Shown in pieces: positions 42,617-52,156 of a stretch of DNA of 64,000 nucleotides (position 1 is its first letter; the number at the start of each line of letters is the position of its first letter). A model generated the notes under the pieces. It worked only from the letters and a program-made list of their open reading frames with translations. It was not told the DNA's origin and searched no databases. Position numbers and translations under genes: made by a program. The DNA is from Phaeocystidibacter luteus (GTDB taxonomy: Bacteria; Bacteroidota; Bacteroidia; Flavobacteriales; Schleiferiaceae), in the NCBI RefSeq assembly GCF_008933115.1, contig NZ_WBVO01000002.1, positions 124,001 through 188,000 of the forward strand, written 5' to 3'.

Positions 42617-42680
42617 AGTCAGCTTGCTTGGTAGATTCTCTCCAAGAAAACAACTTTATTCCTCAACCGCAAATGTGTGC

Positions 42681-44222
42681 TTACAATGGAATGTTGCCGT
42701 GCTTCTTCTTCGGAAGCTTTACCGCCTTGTTCTCTAGCATCTTAAATGCCTTGATCAGCTTTGTGCGGGTTTGTTCTGGAAGGATCACTTCGTCTACATA
42801 TCCTCTCGCAGCCGCCCGATATGGATTCGCAAAATTGTCGGCATATTCAGCTTCCTTTTCAGCGAGCTTTGCTTCAGGGTCATCAGCTGCGGCAATCTCT
42901 TTTCTAAAGATGATTTCAGCTGCACCTTTTGCACCCATCACTGCAATCTCAGCAGATGGCCAAGCATAGTTCATGTCGGCACCAATATGCTTCGAATTCA
43001 TCACGTCGTATGCGCCACCGTAGGCCTTACGTGTAATAACCGTGATGCGCGGAACAGTGGCTTCGCTGAATGCGTAGAGCAATTTAGCGCCATTGGTAAT
43101 AATGGCGTTCCACTCTTGGTCGGTGCCAGGAAGGAATCCAGGAACGTCTTCGAATACGAGAAGTGGGATGTTGAAGCTGTCGCAGAAACGCACGAATCGC
43201 GCGCCCTTCTGAGAGGCTTTAATATCGAGTACTCCAGCCAAGAATGCCGGCTGGTTGGCAACGATTCCGATAGACTTTCCCCCGAGGCGTGCGAATCCTA
43301 CAACGATGTTTTCGCCGTAGTCTTTGTGCACTTCGTGGAAAGAGCCGCCGTCAACAACTTCACCAATTACCTCGCGCATATCGTAAGGTTGGTTGCTATT
43401 GTCCGGAACGAGGTCGTTCAACTTCGGACGTGTTTCGTCTTGTGCTTCGTAAGGAAGCGCTGGTGCGTCTTCCTCACAGTTTTGAGGCATGTATGAAAGA
43501 AGGTTCTTGATTCCTTCGATGCATGCTACTTCGTTGGCATAGGTGAAGTGCGTAACACCAGACTTCGAAGCGTGGGCACTTGCGCCGCCGAGTTCTTCAC
43601 TCGTAACTTCTTCGTGGGTTACGGTTTTTACAACGTTTGGACCAGTAACGAACATGTAGCTCGTATTCTCCACCATCATAATGAAGTCGGTCAATGCTGG
43701 CGAGTAAACTGCACCGCCCGCGCAAGGTCCCATAATCGCGGAGATTTGAGGGATCACGCCAGAGGCCTGTGTGTTTCGATAGAATATATCTGCATAGCCA
43801 CCGAGGGAAACAACTCCCTCCTGGATGCGAGCGCCGCCGGAATCATTCAATCCAATTACGGGAGCACCGTTTTCCATGGCGAGGTCCATGATGCGACAGA
43901 TTTTTTCGGCGTGTGCCTCGGCAAGAGATCCACCGAGAACGGTGAAGTCTTGTGCGAAGACATAAATCAATCTTCCGTTAACGGTTCCATAGCCGGTTAC
44001 CACACCGTCGCCGTAGAACTTCATTTTATCTAAACCGAAGAGGTTTGAGCGGTGAAGCACGAGTGCTCCAATTTCCTCAAACGAACCTTTGTCGAGCAAA
44101 AGCTCGATGCGCTCTCTTGCGGTTAGTTTGCCTTTATCGTGTTGTGCTTGGATTCGTTTTTCGCCGCCGCCAACCTGCGACTCCTCTTGAATTTTCTTGA
44201 GGGTATCGAATTTTTCACTCAT
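42681..44222 (-). CDS. Acyl-CoA carboxylase, carboxyltransferase beta subunit
   Basis: 513 aa from the ATG at 44222 ([15 protein letters not shown]). The ORF opens at 44351 and 44228 is possible, but the first 40 codons are encoded by the 8-bp repeat array and are not protein sequence. Both crotonase-like halves are present: [56 protein letters not shown] in the first; [58 protein letters not shown] in the second. It matches propionyl-/methylmalonyl-CoA-type carboxyltransferases that pass carboxyl groups from biotin to acyl-CoA. The biotin carboxylase and biotin-carrier genes are not adjacent. Confidence 0.95.
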   Translation of the reverse strand: MSEKFDTLKKIQEESQVGGGEKRIQAQHDKGKLTARERIELLLDKGSFEEIGALVLHRSNLFGLDKMKFYGDGVVTGYGTVNGRLIYVFAQDFTVLGGSLAEAHAEKICRIMDLAMENGAPVIGLNDSGGARIQEGVVSLGGYADIFYRNTQASGVIPQISAIMGPCAGGAVYSPALTDFIMMVENTSYMFVTGPNVVKTVTHEEVTSEELGGASAHASKSGVTHFTYANEVACIEGIKNLLSYMPQNCEEDAPALPYEAQDETRPKLNDLVPDNSNQPYDMREVIGEVVDGGSFHEVHKDYGENIVVGFARLGGKSIGIVANQPAFLAGVLDIKASQKGARFVRFCDSFNIPLLVFEDVPGFLPGTDQEWNAIITNGAKLLYAFSEATVPRITVITRKAYGGAYDVMNSKHIGADMNYAWPSAEIAVMGAKGAAEIIFRKEIAAADDPEAKLAEKEAEYADNFANPYRAAARGYVDEVILPEQTRTKLIKAFKMLENKAVKLPKKKHGNIPL

Positions 44223-44228
44223 GGTCAT

Positions 44229-44620
44229 AGGATTGAGGGACGAAGATATAAAATAGGGGCTTGCCGACCTATGGACTTTTAGACTGTTGGACCTATAGAC
44301 TGATGGACTTATAGACTGATGGACCTGTAGACTGATGGAACTTTTGGACAAATGTTCCGACCGAAGGGAGGAATCCCGAGAGGCGCAGCCGATTCGGGAG
44401 AGGGTTGGAGGGTTAGAGAGTTAGAGGGTTAGAGGGTTGGACTGGGTAGCTGAGATTGAGCCGAGCTGTTATGCAGTTATTTCAAACTTGGTTCTGCCCA
44501 CCGAGGAATGAGGCCGTGCTGTAGTAAAAAGCGAGGCCTTTCATTCGCCAGCAAGCGAATGACCCTTTTGCTCGACGTTAGGAGAGCAATCCTTTTCTGG
44601 CCAGCAACGCTGCCAGAACC
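44229..44620. repeat. Repeat-rich spacer: octamer array, family A core, family E hairpin
   Basis: 44275-44350 runs in strict 8-bp units on the plus strand (GGACTTTT, AGACTGTT, GGACCTAT, AGACTGAT, GGACTTAT, AGACTGAT, GGACCTGT, AGACTGAT, GGAACTTT). A perfect family A core follows at 44353-44402, more GGGTTAGA-type units, and a family E hairpin at 44541-44562 (TCATTCGCC-AGCAA-GCGAATGA). No gene visible. Confidence 0.85.
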
Positions 44621-46417
44621 CTAATCATTCAATTTTAACACCGCCAAGAACGCCTGTTGAGGCACTTCTACGTTGCCCAGCTGGCGCATGCGCTTTTTAC
44701 CTGCTTTCTGCTTTTCTAGTAGCTTACGTTTACGTGAGATGTCACCACCGTAACATTTCGCTGTAACGTCTTTTCTTAGGGCCGAAAGGGTTTCACGGGA
44801 GATAATCTTTGCACCAATAGCCGCCTGAATAGCGATCAAGAATTGCTGACGCGGAATTAATTCTTTGAGCTTCACGCACATCTTTCTGCCGATGTCTTCT
44901 GCCTTGCTCTTGTGAATCAACGCACTCAATGCATCTACAGGTTCGGCGTTGAGAAGGATATCGACCTTCACTAGGTTCGAGGCACGGTATCCTACTGGAT
45001 GATAGTCGAATGACGCATAACCCTTCGAGATGGTCTTAAGTCGGTCGTAAAAGTCGAACACGATCTCGGCCAAAGGCATGTCGAAGGTGAGTTCAACTCG
45101 TTCCGAAGTGAGGTAAGTTTGACCAACTATTTCGCCGCGCTTCTCGATACAAAGAGTCATAACTGCACCAACAAACTCACTTTTGGTGATAACCTGAGCT
45201 TTGATGTAAGGCTCCTCGATTCGCTCGAGAATAGCCGGGTCAGGATAGTCTGAAGGGTTGTTTACGATGAGTCGCTCATCAGGATCCTTCTTCGTGTATG
45301 CGTAGTAAGACACGTTTGGTACCGTTGTGATAACGGTCATGTTGAATTCACGTTCCAAACGTTCTTGAATGATCTCCATGTGAAGCATGCCCAAGAATCC
45401 ACAGCGGAAACCGAAACCTAGAGCGGCTGATGTTTCCGCCTCAAAGGTGAGAGATGCATCGTTAAGTTGAAGCTTTTCAAGTGAAGTGCGAAGTTCCTCG
45501 AATTCGTCGGTATCAACAGGATAAATACCAGCGTAAACCATTGGCTTTACCTCTTCGAAACCGGCAATAGCAGTGGTTGCAGGGCTTTCTTTAGAGGTGA
45601 TAGTATCACCTACTTTCACTTCTTTAGCCTCTTTGATACCCGAAATGATGTAGCCTACATCGCCCGCTGAAATTTGCTTCTGAGGATCTTTCACAAGCTT
45701 GAGTGTCCCGATCTCATCGGCATCGTACTCTTTGCCGGTGTTCATGAATTTCACGCGCTGGCCTTTCTTAATCACACCATTCTTCACGCGGAAGATGGCT
45801 TCGATACCGCGGTATGAATTGAACACGCTGTCGAAGATCAAAGCTTGAAGTGGCGCTTCGGGATCTCCCTCAGGAGCGGGGATGCGTTCTACGATAGCAT
45901 CGAGAATTTCCGCAACGCCTTCACCGGTTTTTGCACTGGCTAATAGGATATCTTCTCTGGTACAGCCAATCAAATCAATAATCTGATCTCCAATTTCTTC
46001 AGGGTTCGAAGATGGGAGGTCAATTTTATTGAGGATCGGGATGATTTCAAGGTCATGCTCTAATGCCAAATAGAGGTTAGAGATGGTCTGTGCCTGAATA
46101 CCCTGAGTAGCATCAACAATCAAAAGTGCGCCTTCGCAAGCGGCGATTGAACGAGATACTTCGTAGCTGAAGTCAACGTGACCTGGAGTATCGATTAGGT
46201 TGAACTTGTACGCTTCGCCATTGTAGTTGTGGTTCATTTGAATGGCGTGGCTCTTAATGGTGATGCCGCGCTCTCGCTCCAAATCCATATTGTCGAGTAG
46301 CTGATCTTGCTTCTCGCGCTCGGTTACAGTAGCGGTAATATCCAACATGCGGTCGGCCAAGGTGCTCTTACCGTGGTCGATGTGTGCAATGATGCAAAAG
46401 TTGCGAATGTTCTTCAT
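44621..46417 (-). CDS. lepA: Elongation factor 4 (LepA)
   Basis: Ribosomal back-translocase-type GTPase. 598 aa, canonical length. G1 [16 protein letters not shown]2/G3 [12 protein letters not shown] and [16 protein letters not shown]4 NKID, then EF-4-specific C-terminal sequences: [39 protein letters not shown], and [23 protein letters not shown], ending [12 protein letters not shown]. Single gene with a TACTTTTG box 29 bp upstream of the start. Divergent to the lipoprotein gene. Confidence 0.98.
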   Translation of the reverse strand: MKNIRNFCIIAHIDHGKSTLADRMLDITATVTEREKQDQLLDNMDLERERGITIKSHAIQMNHNYNGEAYKFNLIDTPGHVDFSYEVSRSIAACEGALLIVDATQGIQAQTISNLYLALEHDLEIIPILNKIDLPSSNPEEIGDQIIDLIGCTREDILLASAKTGEGVAEILDAIVERIPAPEGDPEAPLQALIFDSVFNSYRGIEAIFRVKNGVIKKGQRVKFMNTGKEYDADEIGTLKLVKDPQKQISAGDVGYIISGIKEAKEVKVGDTITSKESPATTAIAGFEEVKPMVYAGIYPVDTDEFEELRTSLEKLQLNDASLTFEAETSAALGFGFRCGFLGMLHMEIIQERLEREFNMTVITTVPNVSYYAYTKKDPDERLIVNNPSDYPDPAILERIEEPYIKAQVITKSEFVGAVMTLCIEKRGEIVGQTYLTSERVELTFDMPLAEIVFDFYDRLKTISKGYASFDYHPVGYRASNLVKVDILLNAEPVDALSALIHKSKAEDIGRKMCVKLKELIPRQQFLIAIQAAIGAKIISRETLSALRKDVTAKCYGGDISRKRKLLEKQKAGKKRMRQLGNVEVPQQAFLAVLKLND

Positions 46418-46445
46418 CGTATTCCTTCAGCGTATACTAAGTGCG

Positions 46446-46453
46446 CAAAAGTA
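46446..46453 (-). promoter_or_regulatory. Putative -7 box (TACTTTTG) of lepA
   Basis: Minus-strand TACTTTTG, full TAnnTTTG match, 29 bp before the lepA ATG. -33 not evident. Confidence 0.5.
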
Positions 46454-46534
46454 CGCTTTTTCAGTGCCTTAACGAATATTCTTTGAAAAGGGTTCGGCAT
46501 GATGATTGTCTCTTTCATTCTAAACCCAAACGTT

Positions 46535-47188
46535 ATGAAAAAAGTACTCTCTCTGCTTACGGCTGGATCTCTTCTCTTGGCATCTTGTGGCTCTTCGAAC
46601 AATGGATATGTCAGCACCCGCTGGGTCGTTCAGCCGAATAAATCAAACTATCTCTTGAGTCCAGCATTCAACGGCAAAGCCTTTGAATCGCATCCTGACT
46701 ATTACATGATGATGCAAGTTCATACCGTCACCAAAAAGTATGAGCAATTCAGTTTTCTTCTTGTAAACAAGTCACCTAAGTGGATGAAAGTTGATCCGCT
46801 TCAATTTACAATGCGCAGATCAGCTCTGCCTGGGGTGGATTCAAGCCTAGTGCGCTCTCCTCTTACAAGCTCTGCAGTCTTCGAAATGAACAAGAGATCT
46901 AAAGGTGGCGGAGGAGATGTCCTCTTGTTTCTTCTCAGTTTGGGAGCCCTGTATTTGATTATCGATGGAGCGGGTGATCCAAATACGCAGGCGGGGTTTG
47001 GAGAGGTGCCTGCCCCCGTGTCGAGAGGTTCTTTCGAACAACAATTGAATCCTATCATGCTCGGTCCAAGTGACACGCTGCGAGCTTCTATTTTCTTTAC
47101 TGCTGATGAGCTTTATCAATACAGAGAAATTGATTTCGCCCCAGGAGGAATGCCAGCATCTACTTTTCAATTTCAACGCGTTCAATGA
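46535..47188 (+). CDS. Lipoprotein of unknown family
   Basis: 217 aa from the ATG at 46535 (MKKVLSLLTAGSLLLASCGS), a clear lipoprotein signal with C18. The upstream open frame to 46499 is not needed. No domain recognised: a beta-rich region (VHTVTKKYEQFSFLLVNKSP, WMKVDPLQFTMRR), a hydrophobic segment after Lys/Gly (GGGGDVLLFLLSLGALYLII) that may be a membrane span or buried helix, and FEQQLNPIMLGPSDTLRASI. Divergent to lepA, and 14 bp before the Crp-like gene. Likely an envelope protein. Confidence 0.65.
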   Translation: MKKVLSLLTAGSLLLASCGSSNNGYVSTRWVVQPNKSNYLLSPAFNGKAFESHPDYYMMMQVHTVTKKYEQFSFLLVNKSPKWMKVDPLQFTMRRSALPGVDSSLVRSPLTSSAVFEMNKRSKGGGGDVLLFLLSLGALYLIIDGAGDPNTQAGFGEVPAPVSRGSFEQQLNPIMLGPSDTLRASIFFTADELYQYREIDFAPGGMPASTFQFQRVQ

Positions 47189-47201
47189 TGTATCTTCGAG
47201 T

Positions 47202-47723
47202 ATGCTTTTGGAAAAACTTGAAAGTGCGGGAATACTAAAAGAACCGGAGACCCTCAGTAGAGGTGAACGTATTATCAGTCCTGGTGAAATGGAACGACAT
47301 ATCTATTTCATTGAGGACGGGGCCATGCGGATTTTCTTCGTGCATGAAGACGAGGAGTACATTACTCGATTAGCGTACTCTGGAGATATTATCACTGCGC
47401 TCGATAGTTTCATCACAAAAAAGCCAACGGAGTTTTACATTGAAGCTATTCGAACTACTACGGTTCGCAAAGCTACGGTAGAGGATTATCTGGGGTTGAT
47501 GAAAACGGATGCCGAAATGCTCGAAATGTGGGACTTCATGCTTGGTCAACTTGTTACACAACAAATGGAACGAGAGCGTGATTTGTTGATTCCATCGCCC
47601 GCTGTTCGATATGAGAGAGTAGTAGCGAGAAGCCCAAAACTCTTTCAAGAGGTCCCGCTGAAGTATATTGCTTCTTACTTGAGAATGACACCTGAGACGT
47701 TATCAAGAATCCTAAAATCTTGA
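47202..47723 (+). CDS. Crp/Fnr-family transcriptional regulator
   Basis: 173 aa from the ATG at 47202 (MLLEKLESAGILKEPETLSR); the open frame to 47070 overlaps the lipoprotein gene and is not needed. A cNMP-binding-like beta-barrel (ERIISPGEMERHIYFIEDGA, RIFFVHEDEEYITRLAYSGD, EAIRTTTVRKA) is followed by a C-terminal HTH helix pair (VPLKYIASYLRMTPETLSRILKS). This two-domain type is common in Bacteroidota. Effector unknown. It is followed 57 bp later by the DinB-fold gene, which it may control. Confidence 0.85.
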   Translation: MLLEKLESAGILKEPETLSRGERIISPGEMERHIYFIEDGAMRIFFVHEDEEYITRLAYSGDIITALDSFITKKPTEFYIEAIRTTTVRKATVEDYLGLMKTDAEMLEMWDFMLGQLVTQQMERERDLLIPSPAVRYERVVARSPKLFQEVPLKYIASYLRMTPETLSRILKS

Positions 47724-47780
47724 TTTGAATCAAGTAATCAGAAGCTCGCCCAGCGCAACTTTGTATCAAAGATTTACATC

Positions 47781-48329
47781 ATGAAAGGAAATGCAGAGTT
47801 GCTCATAACCGATCTTATCAGTAGAACTGAGGCCATTATTTCTCAAGCTGAGGAATGGCGTCAACTGGGAATTGATAAGCTGAATAAAAAACCTTCACCT
47901 GAATCCTGGAGCGCCTTGGAATGCCTAGAGCATTTGAATAGGTATGGCGACTTCTACTTGCCTGAGATTGAAAATCAAATCTCGCATGCGGAGAAAGGAA
48001 AACCGAAATCCACCTTCGTAAGTTCGTGGCTCGGAGAGTATTTTGCCCAGTCAATGCTTCCAAAAGAAAAATTGAACAAGATGAATACGTTCAAGAATAT
48101 GAATCCTTCGCTGAGCGGAGTTCGAGCGGACGTTTTGGAAGACTTTATTCAACAGCAAAAGAGAATGATACGCTTGCTGGAAAGGTCACGCGATATCAAT
48201 ATTCAAAAAACTAAAACGGCCATTAGCATTAGTAAGTGGATTCGATTACGCCTTGGAGATACGTATAGGGTGGTGATCTATCACAATGAACGTCATATGG
48301 TGCAAGGGAGTAAGGCGTTGCGAGCTTAA
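47781..48329 (+). CDS. DinB-family protein (four-helix bundle)
   Basis: 182 aa. DinB/YfiT-like four-helix bundle: first helix LLITDLISRTEAIISQAEEW, the PSPESWSALECLEHLNRYGD segment (typical 'P..W S..E.l.HL' with metal His), and the last helix VIYHNERHMVQGSKAL with two His ligands. These proteins bind a divalent metal and often act as thiol- or metal-dependent transferases; the substrate is unknown. Ends before a bidirectional terminator. Confidence 0.85.
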   Translation: MKGNAELLITDLISRTEAIISQAEEWRQLGIDKLNKKPSPESWSALECLEHLNRYGDFYLPEIENQISHAEKGKPKSTFVSSWLGEYFAQSMLPKEKLNKMNTFKNMNPSLSGVRADVLEDFIQQQKRMIRLLERSRDINIQKTKTAISISKWIRLRLGDTYRVVIYHNERHMVQGSKALRA

Positions 48330-48423
48330 ATCTCTAAAGTGGTCTTTCTGCCAACTTGTGAGAGAGCTGTAAAAACACAATCAAACAGATTGAATAACCG
48401 TCAAGCCTCCTAGCTCATAAACC

Positions 48424-48453
48424 AAAAAGCCCCGACCAGCTGGCCGGGGCTTT
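48424..48453 (-). terminator. Bidirectional terminator between DinB and S46 peptidase genes
   Basis: AAAAAGCCCCG-ACCAGCTGGC-CGGGGCTTT. A 9-bp GC stem with A/T tracts on both sides; the stronger T5 tract is on the minus strand, serving the S46 peptidase gene ending at 48474. Confidence 0.9.
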
Positions 48454-48473
48454 CTAATTCGTTTACGTTTCAC

Positions 48474-50627
48474 TTAGAAGATTCCGAGGAATTTCTTGCG
48501 TGGATAAACAAGTGTCATTTCGTCTACAAGGTGACCTGCACCTGCGTACTTGTCAACGATGAAGAGTACGTAGCGGATGTCAACTGAGATGGTGCGTTGG
48601 AGATCTTTCTCGAAGAAAATATCGCCACTCATTGCCTCCCAGTTTCCGTCGAATGCACAGCCGATAAGCTCGCCATCGCCATTGATTACAGGTGAACCAG
48701 AGTTACCCCCTGTGATGTCGTTGTTGCTGATGAATCCAACAGGAAGTTCACCCGCTTTGTTAGCGTACTGGCCGTAGTCCTTGTTCTTGTAAAGTTCGTA
48801 CAAGCGATCTGGCACGATGAACTCGCGGTCTTCGTTGTCCATCTTCTGGATAACACCTTCCATGGTGGTGTAGAAATCGTAGTATACACCGTCGCGTGGT
48901 TCGTAAGGCAATACATTACCGTATGTTACGCGCATGGTTGAGTTCGCGTCGGGAGCGTACATCTTGTCGCTGTTCATTTCGCGAATACCGGCAGTCCATA
49001 GTCTGTACCCTTTTTGAAGGTCGGCTTCTGCAGCCTGAGAGGCTCTTGCTGCTGTCAGGTATACTGTAAGGAGGTCTGTACTTACGGTCATCATCGGATC
49101 GCTCGAAAGCAAACTATCCACTGGATTGTCTACCCAGTTCATGAGTTTGTTTTGGTCGGCGAACATTGAATTCTCAAATACGAAGTTGGCATATCTTCCA
49201 AAATCATCACCATATGCCGTATCAACCGTGGTAAAGAACTTTGGATGTTGATCTTCGTCGATGTTTTTGTTGTAAAGCGCAAATAGCGCTCCCATCAGCT
49301 TGTGGTCGGTAGGGATATGCGTTTCGGCAAAGTGCTCTTCAACCATTGCTTTGAGGTCGTCGCTGCTAGCACCTTGAGATACCGCTCGGTTGAATTGGTA
49401 GGCGAATAGAGCGCTGGAAACTCCGGTAAGTCCGGCTTCGAGGGCATAAACATCTACTTCTACAAAGTCTGCTTTTGCAGCATATCCATTCTTGAGGAGG
49501 TCAAGCGTTTCGCCGTACTTCTCTTTTCTTGCAGGATCAGCATTTACCCATTCAGCAAATTGAGCTTCTTGCTCCTTCTTCTTGTCGTAAACACGGTTGT
49601 TGATCAACTGCTCGGTCTGACCAAGGAAGTACTTCCAATAGTTGGCTGTTGACGCGTAAGAAGAAGCAAGCATAAGATCAACTGCTTCGTCGGCATCCAT
49701 CGCTTCGCGCATGATGGAAAGCTTGAGGTCACGCACCGTTACAATTGCAGGGTGGTGAAGCTCAACAGCCTCTTGTACACCGAAAGAAGAAAGGTAACGG
49801 TCGGTAGATCCTGGGTAGCCAAAGATCATGGCATAGTCACCTTCGTTGCGCTCCTTCATTGAGATAGGGAGGTGGTGACGTGGCTTAAGTGGAATGTTGT
49901 CTTGAGAGTACTCGGCAGGTTGACCGTCTGCAGACATGTACACGCGGAACATGCTGAAGTCACCTGTGTGGCGTGGCCACATCCAGTTATCGGTATCGCC
50001 ACCGAACTTACCAACGCTGCTTGGCGGAGCGCCAACGAGGCGAACGTCGCGGTAAATTTTATAGGTAAACATGTAGAATTCGTTACCGTGGTAGAAGCTT
50101 CTCACTTGAACGGCGTGGAATTTTTCGTCTTTGCCTTCCATCTGTGCTTCAACGATAGCCTTGATGTTCGCCTGAATTTTCTCAGCGCGCTCACCTTCTG
50201 ACATTGCGTCGTTTACACCTTCGAGAACTTGTGGAGTAACGTCGTCCATGCGCTCTAGGAATCGAACGAATAGACCTTCGTTTGGAAGCTCTTGAGACTT
50301 CTCCATCGCCCAGAAACCATCGCGTAGATAGTTGGCGTCAACTGAGGAGTGACTGCGGATGAAGTCATATCCACAGTGGTGGTTTGTAAGCAATAGACCT
50401 TGAGAAGAGATGATTTCTCCAGTACAGAAACCACCGCCCATTGACACAATTGCGTCTTTCAAGCTCGGTGCGTTGAGGCTGTACAATTCTTCTTGTGAAA
50501 GGTTGAGGCCGTGCTCCTTCATGTCTTCGTAGGTGCGGCCTAACATCATAGGCAACCACATTCCTTCACCGGCGAATGCGGTGAGGGTAATCATAGCGGT
50601 TGCAAGGGATAAAATGAATTTCTTCAT
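48474..50627 (-). CDS. S46-family dipeptidyl-peptidase (DPP7/DPP11 type)
   Basis: 717 aa periplasmic serine exopeptidase that removes dipeptides from peptide N-termini. Signal peptide (1-20, ..TLTAFAG), EGMWLPMMLG family start, catalytic His in LLLTNHHCGYDFI (H84), catalytic Asp in the GDTDNWMWPRHTGDF region, and catalytic Ser in DITGGNSGSPVING (about 643). The C-terminal VDIRYVLFIVDKYAGAGHLV region carries the P1 specificity residue; the Gly/Ala context there is more like DPP7 (hydrophobic P1) than DPP11 (acidic P1), but this is tentative. A TATATTTG box precedes it. Monocistronic. Confidence 0.95.
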   Translation of the reverse strand: MKKFILSLATAMITLTAFAGEGMWLPMMLGRTYEDMKEHGLNLSQEELYSLNAPSLKDAIVSMGGGFCTGEIISSQGLLLTNHHCGYDFIRSHSSVDANYLRDGFWAMEKSQELPNEGLFVRFLERMDDVTPQVLEGVNDAMSEGERAEKIQANIKAIVEAQMEGKDEKFHAVQVRSFYHGNEFYMFTYKIYRDVRLVGAPPSSVGKFGGDTDNWMWPRHTGDFSMFRVYMSADGQPAEYSQDNIPLKPRHHLPISMKERNEGDYAMIFGYPGSTDRYLSSFGVQEAVELHHPAIVTVRDLKLSIMREAMDADEAVDLMLASSYASTANYWKYFLGQTEQLINNRVYDKKKEQEAQFAEWVNADPARKEKYGETLDLLKNGYAAKADFVEVDVYALEAGLTGVSSALFAYQFNRAVSQGASSDDLKAMVEEHFAETHIPTDHKLMGALFALYNKNIDEDQHPKFFTTVDTAYGDDFGRYANFVFENSMFADQNKLMNWVDNPVDSLLSSDPMMTVSTDLLTVYLTAARASQAAEADLQKGYRLWTAGIREMNSDKMYAPDANSTMRVTYGNVLPYEPRDGVYYDFYTTMEGVIQKMDNEDREFIVPDRLYELYKNKDYGQYANKAGELPVGFISNNDITGGNSGSPVINGDGELIGCAFDGNWEAMSGDIFFEKDLQRTISVDIRYVLFIVDKYAGAGHLVDEMTLVYPRKKFLGIF

Positions 50628-50945
50628 AATTGGATTTTCCTTGATTTTACTCGTGCGGACGCAAATATAGCGAACAGGAGGGAGGAATGGGTGGTGGGAT
50701 GTTGCTAAATGGAGGGTTGGAGGGTTGGAGGGTTGGAGGGTTGGACTTTCGGACTTTCGGACTTATAGACTCATAGACTGATGTTCCGACTGGAAGTTCC
50801 GACTGGAAGTTCTGACTGGAAGTTCCGACTGGAAGTTCCGACTGGAAGGAGGAATCCCGAGAGGCGCAGCCGATTCGGGAGAGGGTTGGACTGATGTGCC
50901 GACTTAAAAGAGGCATCCGAGAGGCGCAGCCGATTCGGGAGAGGG
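50628..50945. repeat. Promoter region, octamer array, 13-bp tandem repeats and family A cores
   Basis: After the peptidase promoter the plus strand runs in 8-bp units (GAGGGTTG x4, GACTTTCG x2, GACTTATA, GACTCATA, GACTGATG; about 50712-50782). Five tandem copies of the 13-bp GTTCCGACTGGAA follow (50783-50847, one with C to T), then family A cores at about 50848-50883 and 50895-50942. Confidence 0.9.
50662..50669 (-). promoter_or_regulatory. Putative -7 box (TATATTTG) of the S46 peptidase gene
   Basis: Minus-strand TATATTTG, full TAnnTTTG match, 35 bp before the ATG at 50627. Confidence 0.5.
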
Positions 50946-51009
50946 ATGGACTGTTAGACTGAAAGGCAGATGAGCAGATGAACTGTTGGAGTGCCGGATG
51001 TAGGGCGAG

Positions 51010-51215
51010 TGTGAGGGGGCTTGGAGCCCCTCCCCAGTCTAAAGTTCTTGAATCGATTTGAGAAGATTGGAAGTCTCACGAGGACAATTCGTGGACATTA
51101 GGTGGACAATTAGTGGACAATCGTAGAAGTTGAGAACTAAGCGATTGTAAACGTTTAACGTCCGACTAGGAACCGAGGATTCTGTAGCTTGAGAACGGGG
51201 TGGGGCTGTAAGCCC
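51010..51215. repeat. Family C dispersed element, copy 2, with inverted ends
   Basis: The left end GGAGCCCCTCCCCAGTCTAA and right end TTGAGAACGGGGTGGGGCTG are roughly inverted repeats, with GATTGTAAACGTTTAACG in between (about 51142-51159). The inner part has direct repeats of GTGGACAATTAGTGGACA type (51090-51122). The left part matches 3672-3786. Confidence 0.7.
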
Positions 51216-51337
51216 CATGTGCCAAGTGCCAGCAAGTGCCAGCAAGGGCCAGACTCACTTGGTGTCAAAAAGGCAATTCTTTTTTACTTCAGGAGCGGGT
51301 GGGCTACCTAGATCAATGTTTTCCTCAATAAGTCAGG

Positions 51338-52141
51338 TCAATTCGAGTGCGCGACTTCCTGACGTGAAAGTGCCTTTTCGATCGCATTCCACAATTGAAG
51401 TCTAGCTTCTAAAGCTTCAACACAAGCATCTTCTGCCTCCATCCATTTTTCCTCATCATTGCTACAGAGTTCAGTGATCATTGTGAGCGCCATCGGACCA
51501 TGTTCGTCGCCATCGAGTTCGATGTGACGATTCATGTAATAGACAAATGAATCGAGTTGATCCGGAAACTTGGTGTCGAGTTCTGAGACAATCTCCGTGA
51601 ACATTTCGGGAATCAAATCCTCTCGACCATAGGTGAATGCCGCGGCCATTTCATGCGTCTTACCACGTTTGATAATCGCATAATTCGCCTTGAGGTATTC
51701 GATGATTGCCGGCTCGATTTCAGCAACATTAAAGCGAAGCGTGTCCTTCACCTTAAAGCCTCTTTGCAGAGTTTTGATGAAATGTAAGACCGGTCGGGTG
51801 TTCGCTCCACACTGTCGCATGGCATCGAGGTATAACTCGTAATGGCTTGCAGGATTCCCCTGAGAATCTTCATCACTTTCCTCCGCAAGCACGATATCGT
51901 TTATGAGTCTGCGAGCTAGGCGACTCTCCGTAGGAACCCAAGCTTCGGATACCGAGGTGAGTCGGATTTGAAGCGATTTCAACAAGCTCATAAAGTCCCA
52001 AACCGCAAATACGTGATATTCCATGAATGTGCGGAGGTCTTCCAGGCCATTCAATTTGGTGTACAAAGGGTGATTTAGGATTTGCTGACGAAGTGGTTCA
52101 ATGCGATGTTCAATCGCGATGAGGTGTGAGTCTTTTTTCAT
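51338..52141 (-). CDS. DUF3050 family protein (haem-oxygenase-like fold)
   Basis: 267 aa. DUF3050 proteins share the haem-oxygenase-like helical fold. Visible: HRIEPLRQQILNHPLYTKLN, LRTFMEYHVFAVWDFMSLLK with His in the metal-pocket position, LARRLINDIVLAEESDEDSQ, ASHYELYLDAM and RHIELDGDEHGPMALTMI. The Glu/His set (E, H, D, E, H) resembles HDO-type diiron enzymes, suggesting a metal-dependent oxidase (inference). It is the last gene of the sufS-sufE-sufT-DUF2480 minus-strand cluster. Confidence 0.82.
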   Translation of the reverse strand: MKKDSHLIAIEHRIEPLRQQILNHPLYTKLNGLEDLRTFMEYHVFAVWDFMSLLKSLQIRLTSVSEAWVPTESRLARRLINDIVLAEESDEDSQGNPASHYELYLDAMRQCGANTRPVLHFIKTLQRGFKVKDTLRFNVAEIEPAIIEYLKANYAIIKRGKTHEMAAAFTYGREDLIPEMFTEIVSELDTKFPDQLDSFVYYMNRHIELDGDEHGPMALTMITELCSNDEEKWMEAEDACVEALEARLQLWNAIEKALSRQEVAHSN

Positions 52142-52156
52142 CCTTCTAAAAGGAAT

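Noticed and set aside
42771-43496. 241-codon plus-strand ORF
   Set aside because: Antisense to the conserved acyl-CoA carboxylase gene; composition and lack of start context indicate a shadow.
44223-44351. N-terminal extension of the carboxylase ORF
   Set aside because: Encoded by the octamer array; the family start is at 44222 (or 44228).
47070-47201. Longer start for the Crp-like regulator
   Set aside because: The extra 44 codons overlap the lipoprotein gene and do not resemble the family; the ATG at 47202 gives the standard fold.
50700-51215. Insertion sequence
   Set aside because: Inverted ends exist around 51.02-51.21 kb but there is no transposase ORF; treated as a repeat.
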